A stretch of DNA of 64,000 nucleotides, taken from contig OY741265.1 of NCBI GenBank assembly GCA_963514095.1, positions 23,807,090 through 23,871,089 on the forward strand, in the 5' to 3' direction. The notes under the pieces are model-generated. The model searched no databases. It was not told where the DNA came from and saw only the letters and a list, made by a program, of their open reading frames with translations. Source of the DNA: Eutrigla gurnardus (lineage: Eukaryota > Chordata > Actinopteri > Perciformes > Triglidae). Below are positions 32,605 through 42,632 of this stretch, piece after piece. Within the stretch, counting starts at the first letter, position 1. Each line of letters begins with the position of its first letter. A program made the position numbers and the translations under genes.

Positions 32605-34758
32605 TTAAAGGTACTCTTTTCCTTCCTCGTCTTCCATGTCCAGGCTCCCATCCTCAAATTCCTCATTAGCTAGTAGAGGCATCATATATTTTGGTGGGTC
32701 TTTTTCTTTAGTCAGTGCAGTTTGCACTAACCTGGAAACCATGGTTCTCAGACATGGAATGCAGCAGCACCCACAGGTGACTAGTATGGCCAGGAAGATG
32801 GCTATTGAGGCTGCTAAAGATATTATTACCGCTTTCCATTTTCCAAACACATCTTCCATCCATTTGGTGAACGGGTCATCGACCCCTGATGCTTCGTGCA
32901 TTTCTTTGGAGAGTGACCTTAGGTTTTCTAATGCTCGAGTGACTGAGCCATCTGGGGCCGTGTTATTGGGGATTATGGTACAGCAAAGTTTTCCAAACAT
33001 GGCACAGACACCCCCTTTTTCAGCTAGGAGCATGTCTAGCGCCATTCTATTTTGCATAGCGATGATCGATGTGGGTGCGAGCTGCTCCGCCAGCCCTTCC
33101 ACTGCATCCCTAGTGGCATTAGCGAGGCGCAAAATATTATAGTGGATATAGTTAATGCGGTCTACGTTTTTATTGGGGAGTATCCAGAGAAAGATCGATT
33201 CGAACCCTGCCCCTACTTGATTGGCCAATTTATACTCGTCTGGCACGCCTCGAGGGATACCTATGGCGTCCACGTATGTGGTCCCTCCAAATGGGTCTTG
33301 CAAGCTTGTGTCCCTTTTAGCAAGTATATGTCTTCTTCTTCGCTGGACGAGGGCGTTAGGTCCTGAGGGGTTTTTTATCACTCGACTGCCTATTAACGTA
33401 AGGGGCATCCCTAGTCTGACCATGGCGCAGGTGCCTATGGTGGTGTCGGCCTCTACTCGAGAATAGAGACGCAACCCTCCACAATAGTAAAACAGTCCCG
33501 CTCGGGCCCATGGTCCTATCACATCCCCAGATGTTGTCCTATTACACCAATCTGAGGGAATGTTTCCTACATTGACTTTTGGTTTGCTGCTGGCGAAGTT
33601 GAAACACTGATACCTGGGATCTTTTCCTTTTATGGCGGTAAAATAGCCGGCCCTAGTTTTATTATCAATGGGTGGGAAGACTGATGCCAGGGATTGGCAT
33701 CCTGAGGGTGTGGCTTTTCTGGTTAAGTTCATCATACATTCATAACCTACTTTGTCTTTGTCTGGATATAAGGGGGCAGGTTCGACGAACATGGCAGGAC
33801 GCGCAGCCGCGCATGCTACACATCCCGTCATGTTCTGGCGCTTAGCATTATCCGTAATCCACCTTAACCAAATGTTACTTTCTCCGAAGCCTGTAGCCAT
33901 TTTTACGACGTCTAAAGGAGTTAATTCTGTGTAATCCTGGGTCATCACTATCGGACTGGTAGTGGGCGGTTTTAGGGCAGTGGAATTAGCTGTGGTCGTA
34001 TTCGTTGCACTACCTTTACTAGTGGGGGCGTATTTGGGCGGGTATATGTTTACTTGTATTCCTCGTATCTGGTCTTTTCCGGTGACGTCTACTCCTAATG
34101 CGATCCATATGCGATTTTTTCCCGTGGAGCTTGCCTTAATGTTATTGATAGAGAGAGTGAGCGGATTGCCGGTTGGACTGAAATCTCTTTGGAACGAAAT
34201 GTGGTCCCAAAACTCGCTGTGTGTGTGTCTGGTAAAACCGGACCAAGTCCCAGTGAACTTTGTTACTTGATACCAATCGGGACAAAATGGCTGTGAATCC
34301 ACCGAGAACCCAAACCCATGTTGGTAAGCATTCCCAGTGGCCTCGCAGCTCTCCACTATTCGTGGACTATTACACAGATAGACATCGTAGCCCCGCCAAC
34401 TTGCTTGGGATTCCCCGCAGTCTATCACGGAGCACAGGTCGAATGTGAACATTGTGGTATCCCCGGCAGTATAATTTAAAACTATTTTAGCACCGCACGC
34501 GACTTCGGGGATCTGGAAAGTTTTCGTTTGTTCCCTTTTGGGACGTGTTAGGTAAATGTTGGTGGAATTGTCTCGCTCTTTGTTTATTAGTTCGAGTCCT
34601 AGTAGAAGGAGTATTACCGCCACCCCGGTTACACCCATGATCACGGTGCACATCGTTTTCCCCCATGGGAGATAGTCTGCATATCTCCACCTCCGTCTTT
34701 CCTCCGATGCAACAGACGGATCTCCGGAGAGTCTCCTAAAACTCCTCGGAGTCGTCAT
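32605..34758 (-). CDS. env: C: retroviral envelope glycoprotein
   Basis: Open frame of 717 codons from the ATG at 34758, overlapping the last 23 nt of pol. Residues about 36-56 form a hydrophobic segment in a long leader. The surface subunit has many N-glycosylation sites and a CVAC (CXXC) motif at 313-316. A basic cleavage site RRRRHILAKR is at 473-482. The transmembrane subunit has a coil (530-575), the conserved segment of gamma-type TM proteins at about 568-584, CAMFGKLCC (CX6CC) at 585-593, and a membrane anchor at about 643-664 followed by cysteines and a 50-residue acidic tail. CXXC plus CX6CC implies a disulfide-linked surface-TM pair. It would be expressed from a spliced RNA. No stop or frameshift is seen. 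Related fish env genes have been retained by hosts, but this one lies in a young provirus. Confidence 0.9.
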   Translation of the reverse strand: MTTPRSFRRLSGDPSVASEERRRWRYADYLPWGKTMCTVIMGVTGVAVILLLLGLELINKERDNSTNIYLTRPKREQTKTFQIPEVACGAKIVLNYTAGDTTMFTFDLCSVIDCGESQASWRGYDVYLCNSPRIVESCEATGNAYQHGFGFSVDSQPFCPDWYQVTKFTGTWSGFTRHTHSEFWDHISFQRDFSPTGNPLTLSINNIKASSTGKNRIWIALGVDVTGKDQIRGIQVNIYPPKYAPTSKGSATNTTTANSTALKPPTTSPIVMTQDYTELTPLDVVKMATGFGESNIWLRWITDNAKRQNMTGCVACAAARPAMFVEPAPLYPDKDKVGYECMMNLTRKATPSGCQSLASVFPPIDNKTRAGYFTAIKGKDPRYQCFNFASSKPKVNVGNIPSDWCNRTTSGDVIGPWARAGLFYYCGGLRLYSRVEADTTIGTCAMVRLGMPLTLIGSRVIKNPSGPNALVQRRRRHILAKRDTSLQDPFGGTTYVDAIGIPRGVPDEYKLANQVGAGFESIFLWILPNKNVDRINYIHYNILRLANATRDAVEGLAEQLAPTSIIAMQNRMALDMLLAEKGGVCAMFGKLCCTIIPNNTAPDGSVTRALENLRSLSKEMHEASGVDDPFTKWMEDVFGKWKAVIISLAASIAIFLAILVTCGCCCIPCLRTMVSRLVQTALTKEKDPPKYMMPLLANEEFEDGSLDMEDEEGKEYL

Positions 34759-37700
34759 TTTGGGCCAAATCTGTTCTCACTTCCTGGAGTGAGCGAGTAG
34801 GTGGTGATGCTGGGGCACAATGTGTCAGGTGGTGCCAGGGAGCTCCTGCTTTTCCCTTGACCTGGACCGAGTGTGAAGTAACCTCCTTCACTTCGTACGG
34901 ACCAGTCCACCTGGGGTCTGTCCACTTTCTTTTGTGAACCTTGACCCTGACCCAGTCTCCTACTTTGACTATCGTCCCCTGCTCTTCGGGATCCTTCTCC
35001 TGTGCCTTCTGCACCTGTATTGAGAGGGCTGAGACAAGAGATATTAGTTCTCTCATGTAGTCGGATTTTTCTATCTGACACACATCTAAAGGAGGTATAT
35101 GTCCTCCATCACGTGGCGGGCCAGGCATTGGCCTTCCCGTCAACAACTCATGGGGCGACAGGTGCGTGCCTCCCCCTTTTGAGGTTCTCATGGCCATGAG
35201 AGCCAAAGGGAGGGCCTCCAACCATGTCATCTTACTGCCCGCACATACCTTGGCTATTTTAGCCTTCAATGTTTGATTCGCGCGTTCCACCAGTCCCTGG
35301 GACTGTGGATGGTAGACCGAACCAAAACTGTGTGCAATCCCCAGGAATGCCTCCACTTCACTCAGCATCTGATTATTAAAATGTGTCCCGTTGTCTGATC
35401 TGATACGTTTCGGTACCCCATATCTGGGTATTAGCTCTGTTTGCAACCACTTTATTACTGTCTTCCCGTCTTCTCTATTTGTGGGGATTGCTTCTACCCA
35501 TCTTGAAAATCTGTCTACCATTACCAAGATGTACCTCTTTCCCTGTACTACGTTCTCCTGTCCCATATCTGTATAATCTATACTAATATCTTGGAATGGT
35601 GCGAGAGGTACGGGGTAGGATCCCATGGGCGTTTTGAATGGTTTTCTTGGGTTGTGGTTTCCACAGACGACGCATTCTTCGCAGTATAGTTTTGCCATGC
35701 TGTCTAGGTGTGGGTGCCACCAGAGTGCTGAAATGTTCAACAGTGTTTGTCTTTGTCCTTCATGGGTTGGTCCATGGGCTTCTTTTAGTAGGGTCGCTAC
35801 TAATTTTGCTGGTGCCACTATCCTTCCATCATGTGATCTCCAGAGACCTTCTTTCTTTGTGGCCCCCTTTTGTGTCCATGTCGACCATTCGTACGGGCCT
35901 GCTTGTTCTTGTATCTTTTTTAGGTCCTCTTCGGTGAGTTTAGGTTGGGGGGGCGTCAGCTTAAGTATCATTTGCTTTGGCTGATATCCTCCTGCCTTTT
36001 TGGCCGCCTGATCTGCAGCCTCGTTTCCTTGACTGATCCTGGTGCCTGTTTTCTCATGTCCTTTGCACTTCATTATGGATACTCCTCTTGGTAGGGTGAT
36101 TGCTTCCACCAGCTCTTGTATTTCTCTTTGGTGTTTGATTGGGGCGTTGCTGGATGTTACAAATCCCCTCCGTTGCCACATGGGTGCATCTACTTGTGCC
36201 GCCCCATGTGCGTAAGCAGAATCTGTAAAGATGTTCACCGTCTTTCCTTTGGCCAGTTTCAAGGCTTCGGTGAGCGCCTTGACTTCTGCCATTTGCGCTG
36301 AAGCGGGTTGTGGTATTACTTCTGCTTTGAGCGTCTCATGTCTTCCATTGGAGTGTTGCTGAACCACTGCATATGATGCCTGGTTCAGTCCGTTTTCTCC
36401 TCGGTAGCAGCATCCGTCAGTGTAGAGCCAGAGTTCTGCTTTGGGATCTATGTCATTTTTCAGGTCTTGTCTGAGCTTACTTTCTTTGACCGCAAGTTCT
36501 TCACATGAATGTGGGGTTCCTTTCCCAAAGTTTCCAGCCATGTTCCTTTCGGCTGCGACAAAGGTTATATGTGGCCTGGTGCATTCTCTTTGAATCTTGG
36601 TTTTTCTGGCCATGCTGAAAGTAAACTCCTTACTTGCCAAAAACGCTGCAACTCCATGTTCAGTGTGGACCTGTAATGGGTGACACATCACTACATGTGC
36701 TGTTTTTTGGAGAGCTTTTGCTACCGCTGCAACATATCTGGCGCACATTGACTGTCCGGTTTCCACTGCGTCGAGTTTTGAAGAGTAGTATATCAACACA
36801 TTCCTCTCTCCCCCTTTTTTCTGATACAAAACAGCATTTAAAAATGCATTTTGTTCAGAAACATCCAAATGGAACACTTCTGTGTAGTCCGGTGAGGTGA
36901 GTGCAGCAGCTTGGGAGAGTACTTGTTTCATGTCAGTGAATGCTTGTTCAGCTTCAGAAGTCCAGGGTAGTCGTTCTGTGAGGTTTCGAGCCCCTACCTC
37001 ATTGATCATTATCCGCAAAGGTTGTGTCCGATTGGAGTAATCAGGTATGTGGGATCGGCTGTAGCCCGTTAGTCCCAGAAATGACAGCATATCTGCCACC
37101 GTGGTGGGCTTTGGATGGTGTAGGATTGATTCCCTGTGGGCCGTAGATACTCCCAATCCTGATGCCGAGATTTGTCGGCCCAGGAATAAGACTTCTTCTC
37201 TGCATAGCTGCACTTTTTCTCTCTTGACTTTGTAGCCCTTCTTGTGCAGAACTGAGAACAGTAGGGCAGTGGCCTCCAGGCAGAGGGTAGATGTTTCTGC
37301 TGCCAAGAGAAGATCATCTACATATTGGATGAGCACAACCCCTGGTGGCCATTGGAGTTCTAGTAGGTGTGCTTTTAGTACCTGATTAAAGAGACCTGGC
37401 GAGTCCCTGAACCCCTGTGGCAACCGATTGTAGGTGTACTGTTTGCCCCCAAACGTGAAAGCAAACATGGCTTGTGATGTTTGTGCCAGTGGAACACTGA
37501 AGAAAGCGTTTGCCAAATCTATGACAGTGAAGTATCGAAATGCTGGGCTTAAACTCGTGAGTGCTACGTGTGGGTCTGGTACTGGATGAACATCTGGAGT
37601 CGTTGCATCATTTATAGGGCGGAAATCTTGTACCATTCTCCAGCCCTTTCCCCCTGCTTTCTGTACCGGTAATATGGGAGTATTCCATGGGGAGTGGCAC

Positions 37701-38884
37701 TCGTATATTACCCCGACGTCCAGAAGGCCCTGTATCGTGGGGGCAATTCCCTTCATTTGATCTTGGGTTAGGGGATACTGCCGTCGATAAATAGGAGGTG
37801 CATCTGGGTCTTTCAGGGTGACAATTACTGGTTGTGTTTCCAGGGCTCCTACGTCATGGGGGGTTATAGTCCAAAATCGTGAGTTCACCGCATTCAAAAC
37901 CGCTGCGGCTCCTGGGTGATCCGTACATGGGAGTCCATGTTGTCTTGGCAGTGGTATGTGTTCTGGGAGGGAGACATCCGTGGTATGGGGGCCCGTGAAG
38001 CACCACATATCTTCTTCTTTAGCCTTCAGCATATCGGGTTGTGCTGTTTGTTCCCATGTGAGGGTGGTTGCCCTCCTGACCATGGGTCCCAGGCTCCGCG
38101 ATTCCTGTCCGAATCCTACGGCCAGGGTTACATGTGGAGCAGCTGAGGGGCCCAGGCGATACCAAGGCAATAGCCACGAATCCAGAAGCACCCTGGCCGC
38201 GACTCCCTCTCTCCCGCAGTAGATATGGCTGCATACAATGGGAGGTTGTAGATGAGCCATGTTTTCGTCCCAGTCTTCGGTATAGGGGCTATCCGGATCT
38301 GACTCCACATCCATGGTGCAGTGTATGTGATCCAGCGGCGTTTTGTATGGGTGCAGGGCGAATATACGTGACTTCAAAAGGTTGAATTGGTACTGTATCT
38401 GTGGGGTCCTTGGGCCATTTTCCAGGAGGCGTAGCCAAAACACCTCTTGATCCGCAATGAGGGGTTCATTTGCTTCAGGTGCAAGCATCATGAGTCTCAC
38501 TGGGTTTTCGGGTGTCGATGGTGGCGGGCTGGTTGTTACATGTACTCCGTCATTGTTCATATAAATTGTTAGTCTCATTTTGCACATTAGGTCTCTTCCC
38601 AAAAGATTTACCGGGCACTGTGGTGCCAACAAGAAGGAATGTGAGATTTGGTGTCCCTGATATTCCACCGAGAGTGGTTCTGAAAAATACTGTATTTGTG
38701 GTAAACCCGTCACGCCCACCACCGATTGGGTTACATTCGAAGGTTGTTGCGGTGTTGTTAGACAAGAATAGGTGGCTCCGGAATCAGCCAGCATGGTGTG
38801 TGGCCGCCCATTAACATTGAGTGTCAGGAGAGGCTCTGTGGTTAGTCCGAAGTGCACCGATTCTTGTCCTGATGGAGGGGCGTG
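34736..38884 (-). CDS. pol: C: pol (protease, reverse transcriptase, RNase H, integrase)
   Basis: In the same frame as gag, beginning right after the gag TGA. The first Met is at 38857, giving 1373 codons. From that Met: retropepsin LADSGATYSCL at 23-33; a 180-residue insert with APHVTLAVG at 240-248; RT with MVQDFRPIND and FTVIDLANAFF, catalytic QYVDDLLL (512-515); connection; RNase H with YTDG (814), QMAEVKAL (858), FTDSAY (879) and NEAADQAA (949); integrase with HHCC (EAHGPTHEG, CEECVVC) and DDE at about 1094, 1155 and 1191 (GLVERANQT). All catalytic residues are present. It would be made by TGA readthrough as Gag-Pol. Confidence 0.9.
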   Translation of the reverse strand, partial: HAPPSGQESVHFGLTTEPLLTLNVNGRPHTMLADSGATYSCLTTPQQPSNVTQSVVGVTGLPQIQYFSEPLSVEYQGHQISHSFLLAPQCPVNLLGRDLMCKMRLTIYMNNDGVHVTTSPPPSTPENPVRLMMLAPEANEPLIADQEVFWLRLLENGPRTPQIQYQFNLLKSRIFALHPYKTPLDHIHCTMDVESDPDSPYTEDWDENMAHLQPPIVCSHIYCGREGVAARVLLDSWLLPWYRLGPSAAPHVTLAVGFGQESRSLGPMVRRATTLTWEQTAQPDMLKAKEEDMWCFTGPHTTDVSLPEHIPLPRQHGLPCTDHPGAAAVLNAVNSRFWTITPHDVGALETQPVIVTLKDPDAPPIYRRQYPLTQDQMKGIAPTIQGLLDVGVIYECHSPWNTPILPVQKAGGKGWRMVQDFRPINDATTPDVHPVPDPHVALTSLSPAFRYFTVIDLANAFFSVPLAQTSQAMFAFTFGGKQYTYNRLPQGFRDSPGLFNQVLKAHLLELQWPPGVVLIQYVDDLLLAAETSTLCLEATALLFSVLHKKGYKVKREKVQLCREEVLFLGRQISASGLGVSTAHRESILHHPKPTTVADMLSFLGLTGYSRSHIPDYSNRTQPLRIMINEVGARNLTERLPWTSEAEQAFTDMKQVLSQAAALTSPDYTEVFHLDVSEQNAFLNAVLYQKKGGERNVLIYYSSKLDAVETGQSMCARYVAAVAKALQKTAHVVMCHPLQVHTEHGVAAFLASKEFTFSMARKTKIQRECTRPHITFVAAERNMAGNFGKGTPHSCEELAVKESKLRQDLKNDIDPKAELWLYTDGCCYRGENGLNQASYAVVQQHSNGRHETLKAEVIPQPASAQMAEVKALTEALKLAKGKTVNIFTDSAYAHGAAQVDAPMWQRRGFVTSSNAPIKHQREIQELVEAITLPRGVSIMKCKGHEKTGTRISQGNEAADQAAKKAGGYQPKQMILKLTPPQPKLTEEDLKKIQEQAGPYEWSTWTQKGATKKEGLWRSHDGRIVAPAKLVATLLKEAHGPTHEGQRQTLLNISALWWHPHLDSMAKLYCEECVVCGNHNPRKPFKTPMGSYPVPLAPFQDISIDYTDMGQENVVQGKRYILVMVDRFSRWVEAIPTNREDGKTVIKWLQTELIPRYGVPKRIRSDNGTHFNNQMLSEVEAFLGIAHSFGSVYHPQSQGLVERANQTLKAKIAKVCAGSKMTWLEALPLALMAMRTSKGGGTHLSPHELLTGRPMPGPPRDGGHIPPLDVCQIEKSDYMRELISLVSALSIQVQKAQEKDPEEQGTIVKVGDWVRVKVHKRKWTDPRWTGPYEVKEVTSHSVQVKGKAGAPWHHLTHCAPASPPTRSLQEVRTDLAQNDDSEEF

Positions 38885-38887
38885 TCA
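38885..38887 (-). promoter_or_regulatory. C: gag TGA stop, candidate readthrough codon
   Basis: Minus-strand TGA followed by CAC. Pol continues in the same frame without another stop. TGA followed by C is a comparatively leaky context, and in-frame stop suppression is the gag-pol strategy of gamma- and epsilonretroviruses. Confidence 0.65.
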
Positions 38888-41557
38888 GTAAGGGCCTTGA
38901 TACTGGCTCCCCGGTCCCTGGTACCAGTCCCCAGTATATGCCTGATGCTGGGGCGGCTCAGCCCCCGGTGTCGGTGGGGTGGGTTGTAGCCCGTACGGTG
39001 GGATGGGTTGTGGCCCGTACGGTGGCGGTCCCCCTCTTCCTCTTCCCCTATAGGGACCAGGTCCTCCTCTTCCTTGTGGTGGCCCTGCGTAGTTTCCTGG
39101 TTGTTGAACTCCTGACCGGCAATCTCTCGCATAATGTCCAGGTTTGCCGCAGTTGTAGCAATAGAAGGCGGGCCCTTGGGCGCGACCCCTTCCCCCTCGG
39201 AATCCTCCTCCCCTTTGATAGCCTTGCTGCTGCATCTGAGGGGGCCATGGCTGCTGTGGTTGTTGGTACAACTGAGTGGCTGGTGCTTCCGGTGCGGGAG
39301 GCGTCACAGCCGGCATTTGTTTCGCCTTTCTTGCCTTCTCTTTTTCTTCCAATTCTGCTAGTTGTTTCTTCAAGATCTTCTTTTTTAGTCCTTGTATCTC
39401 ATCTTTCTGTCCTTGCTCTCCTTTCTGATGTTTTGTCAGGTAATGTCGTATCTGTGAGCACCACATGGGGCCGTCCATTTCTCCCAAACCTACTACATTT
39501 TCCAGGTTTTTTCTTGCCCCTTCTGGCAAACCTTTGATCACTGTTGCCCTCCACAGGGAGAGTGTGGTCTCGGTGCTGTCGTGTGGTTCTCCGAAAGCTT
39601 TTTGCCATTCTCTCTTTGCTCGTGACATGTAACTGTCCGGGGATTCACTCTCTTCATGCTTCAGTGTGTCCACCACTGATCGATCCACTGGGGTTGGGTA
39701 ATGCTGTCTCAGTACCGTCCAGAAGATGGTGGCAAATACCCCAAATGGAACTGTTGATGGAGCCGTGTCCGGTTGTCCGCATTGTTCCAATATGGTATTT
39801 GCTGTGACTGTGTCTGTGGCTCTTCCCAGGATCGCCCTCATGTCTCCCAATGCCATGACGTTCCCAGCGGTCTGCGTCAGGAACGCCTCCATCCACGGTG
39901 TGGACCCTGAGTGAAGGTTGGGCAGCCTGGAGTTCAGCATGTCCAGATCACCGAACGTGAACGGTGTGTATTGGACGTGTCCTCCTCCTCCTGGTACCGG
40001 TCTCAATGGGAGAAGAAGCTCCGTTCCCAAGCTTTCCTCCAACGGACTCATTAGGGGCCCTGGTGTGTTGTAACATCTGCTTCTCCTGGAGCTGGGAGGT
40101 TGTGGAGGCAGCACCACTCCTGACCTTAGTTGCATTCCTACTGATGAGGGTGCCCCCGCGGGTGGTCGTGGAATCCTAGTGGTTTCCCCATAAAACGTGC
40201 CCTTCAGTTGCAGGTGTGTCTTTTCTGGTGGCAGAAGCAGCCTGTCTCTTAGGTCTGCAATCGCTTTGTCCAGGCGCTCATCCTCTGTTTGTCCTCTGGT
40301 GGGGCTTGGGCTCCTTGGCGGGGCTTTTGGACTTGGAGCGGCCATGTTGCTTAGATCAGTCAATTGAGATATGTCTACCCCTCCTGTGGGGAGGCCAAAG
40401 TGGTCCTCGTTATCTCTCATGAAGTCCCGATCGTATCCACATGCCGCTGATTTAGGGTTGTATCCTCCAGCCGCTCCCCGTTCCTCTTCCTCTTTCTGGC
40501 CGCCAATACTGCTGGCAGGTGACTTTACTCTGGTTGACCCCTCCTTCCTTGGGTCGATATGGTTTCCACCACTAGGTGGCTTCGAGGGATTTTTTGTGAG
40601 AGGTCCTTCTGGTTCACTTTCTGACCAGGTCTTTTCTGAACTGCCTTGACTCCTTGATCCTCCAGGGGGCTCCAGTGCCGTTATTCGCTGTTGCAGTCTT
40701 TCCACTTCTCTCTTCATTTCCTCTCTGTCTTGGTCTTGTACGAGGACTTCCACGCCGGCCAATGTTAGTACTGGTGCTTGTACTGCTGTGTCTGTGGTCT
40801 GTGCAGGCATAAATCTTTGGTGGGTGTAGGGAGGTGGGGCTGTTGGGGGAGATGTCGTTTCTGGAGGCCCAGTTGTTAACTTCTCTGGCAGGACTGGATA
40901 TATGCCCCCTCCCCCTCCCTGTGTCTCTTCATGTTTGTCTCCCCTCTCCATTTTTCTCTGCTGGAATAGATCTTTTAGCATTAGGTTTGTTACTCTTGTC
41001 TCTTCTTCTTGTTCTTCAAACATCTTTTTGAGTGGTTTGAAAACTGATCGCTTGTCCTTTTCAGCCTCCATGTTCTGTCGAGCTCTCTCTAATCTTTGTT
41101 TGACATCATTCACCATTATATTCATAGCTTCTCTTGATGGCAGCCCGTCCTTGGTGATCCATCCCTTTATCTCCCACCTTTTCGCTACTGATTTAACTAT
41201 CTTCCCATCTCCCTTTTTACTTCTATCCTCAGTCATAACTCTAGCCTTCAAGGTCTCTACGAAATCTTCCATTTCCCCCTCGTTCAATCCCTCAATATAA
41301 TCAAAAGAATCGCTCCTAACGTTACCCAGACCAGCCCCAATCCCACTAGGTTTATTTAACAGACTCGTCTTGATAAGTTTTTCTAGTTCTAGTATCTGTC
41401 TACTCACTTCCGTTATCGTTGGTATGTGTGTCTCTGCTGTTGCTGCTGAGTGGAGAGTGTCACTTCCTAGAGCGTGCAACAGGGTGTCGGCTGCTTCCTC
41501 TTCTTCTTTGTTATCTATATCTCTGAACTCTTCTATGTCTATGTCATAAAACTCCAT
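38885..41557 (-). CDS. gag: C: gag polyprotein
   Basis: Open frame of 890 codons from the ATG at 41557 to TGA at 38887-38885. There is no glycine at position 2, so no N-myristoylation signal. Residues 140-200 are coiled and charged. PPPY at 241-244 is a late-budding motif. A second coil (RLQQRITALE) lies near 287, then a disordered Pro/Ser region. The capsid is about 525-715 (FTFGDLDMLNSRLPNLHSG; ESPDSYMSRAKREW resembles the major homology region). A charged helix (KKKILKKQLAELEEKEKARK) leads to a CCHC knuckle CYNCGKPGHYARDC (800-813) and a Gly/Arg/Pro-rich tail. At 890 residues it is longer than typical gammaretroviral gag. Confidence 0.9.
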   Translation of the reverse strand: MEFYDIDIEEFRDIDNKEEEEAADTLLHALGSDTLHSAATAETHIPTITEVSRQILELEKLIKTSLLNKPSGIGAGLGNVRSDSFDYIEGLNEGEMEDFVETLKARVMTEDRSKKGDGKIVKSVAKRWEIKGWITKDGLPSREAMNIMVNDVKQRLERARQNMEAEKDKRSVFKPLKKMFEEQEEETRVTNLMLKDLFQQRKMERGDKHEETQGGGGGIYPVLPEKLTTGPPETTSPPTAPPPYTHQRFMPAQTTDTAVQAPVLTLAGVEVLVQDQDREEMKREVERLQQRITALEPPGGSRSQGSSEKTWSESEPEGPLTKNPSKPPSGGNHIDPRKEGSTRVKSPASSIGGQKEEEERGAAGGYNPKSAACGYDRDFMRDNEDHFGLPTGGVDISQLTDLSNMAAPSPKAPPRSPSPTRGQTEDERLDKAIADLRDRLLLPPEKTHLQLKGTFYGETTRIPRPPAGAPSSVGMQLRSGVVLPPQPPSSRRSRCYNTPGPLMSPLEESLGTELLLPLRPVPGGGGHVQYTPFTFGDLDMLNSRLPNLHSGSTPWMEAFLTQTAGNVMALGDMRAILGRATDTVTANTILEQCGQPDTAPSTVPFGVFATIFWTVLRQHYPTPVDRSVVDTLKHEESESPDSYMSRAKREWQKAFGEPHDSTETTLSLWRATVIKGLPEGARKNLENVVGLGEMDGPMWCSQIRHYLTKHQKGEQGQKDEIQGLKKKILKKQLAELEEKEKARKAKQMPAVTPPAPEAPATQLYQQPQQPWPPQMQQQGYQRGGGFRGGRGRAQGPAFYCYNCGKPGHYARDCRSGVQQPGNYAGPPQGRGGPGPYRGRGRGGPPPYGPQPIPPYGLQPTPPTPGAEPPQHQAYTGDWYQGPGSQYQGPY

Positions 41558-41572
41558 GCCATGTCTAAATTT

Positions 41573-42108
41573 TCTTGTATTACAACCACTGCCTACGCTT
41601 CTCTGCTCGACAGCGCGGTTCCGGAGAAATTGTATCGGTTTCCGAATTACAAAGTACTATAAATTTCTATTGTATTACAACCACTGCCTACGCTTCTCTG
41701 CTCGACAGCGCGGTTCCGGAGAAATTGTATCGGTTTCCGAATTACAAAGTACTATAAATTTCTATTGTATTACAACCACTGCCTACGCTTCTCTGCTCGA
41801 CAGCGCGGTTCCGGAGAAATTGTATCGGTTCCAAATTACTATAAGTTTTCCTGTATTACAACCACTGCCTACGCTTCTCTGCTCGACAGCGAGGTCCCGG
41901 AGGAGTTGTATCGTTTCCAAATTACTATAAGTTTTCCTGTATTACAACCACTGCCTACGCTTCTCTGCTCGACAGCGAGGTCCCGGAGGAGTTGTATCGT
42001 TTCCAAATTACTATAAGTTTTCCTGTATTACAACCACTGCCTACGCTTCTCTGCTCGACAGCGAGGTCCCGGAGGAGTTGTATCGGTTCCAAATTACAAA
42101 GTACTATT
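41573..42108 (-). repeat. C: six tandem repeats in the leader
   Basis: Units start (plus coordinates) at 41576, 41671, 41766, 41852, 41938 and 42024, spacing 95, 95, 86, 86, 86. Each has a conserved block tacgcttctctgctcgacag. Two subtypes occur: gcggttccggagaaattg and gaggtcccggaggagttg. The array ends 15 nt before the gag ATG. Confidence 0.95.
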
Positions 42109-42609
42109 TATGCAGTCTGTTGGTTAACCCAAAACACGCTATGTTCGTTAATAGAGTGACTTAATTATGTGCAAGAATTCTCATGTTTCACGGAGTATGG
42201 TGGGTCCGCTACTTCACGATACTGTACACATAAAAGCCCTTCTATTCGTCCTTCATCTCGTGTTTTCTGTTAGGTTCAGTCACACATGTGTACACACTAT
42301 GGCAGGTTTATTTTATCACTTTTGCAGAATATGTTTTCCTTCTATTTTTTAACATTTTATCCTTTAGTTAAATTTTGTCTAAAGTATTCATACTCACACT
42401 CGGTATTTGTTGATCACCTAATTTATATTTTTCAATATACAGAATTCAATTAAATAGGTTTCTGCTTACCTATTCGGTTGAGCGCTCAGTGACCAACGTT
42501 CCCGAGAATGGATGAATCCTTCTGGCCTCCACTTTCTTTCAGGAAGCCCCCCTCCTTCTGCAAGACAGGAGGTAGTCGTTAAAATTCTTTCCTCCTCAAG
42601 CTTTTCTCC
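42109..42609 (-). other. C: proximal leader with candidate splice donor
   Basis: Non-coding. On the minus strand AATAG|GTAAGCAG at 42474-42463 (cut between 42470 and 42469) is a strong splice donor about 140 nt after the primer site, suitable for making the env RNA. Confidence 0.55.
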
Positions 42610-42628
42610 AAACCATCCTCTGCTACCA
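42610..42628 (-). promoter_or_regulatory. C: primer binding site, initiator tRNA-Met
   Basis: Minus strand TGGTAGCAGAGGATGGTTT is complementary to the 3' end of initiator tRNA-Met with CCA over 19 nt. Spacer to the LTR is 4 nt (gatt). Confidence 0.85.
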
Positions 42629-42632
42629 GATT

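Noticed and set aside
41573..42108. Regular repeats resembling a CRISPR array
   Set aside because: Units are long, contiguous with no unique spacers, lie in a retroviral leader and the DNA is vertebrate.
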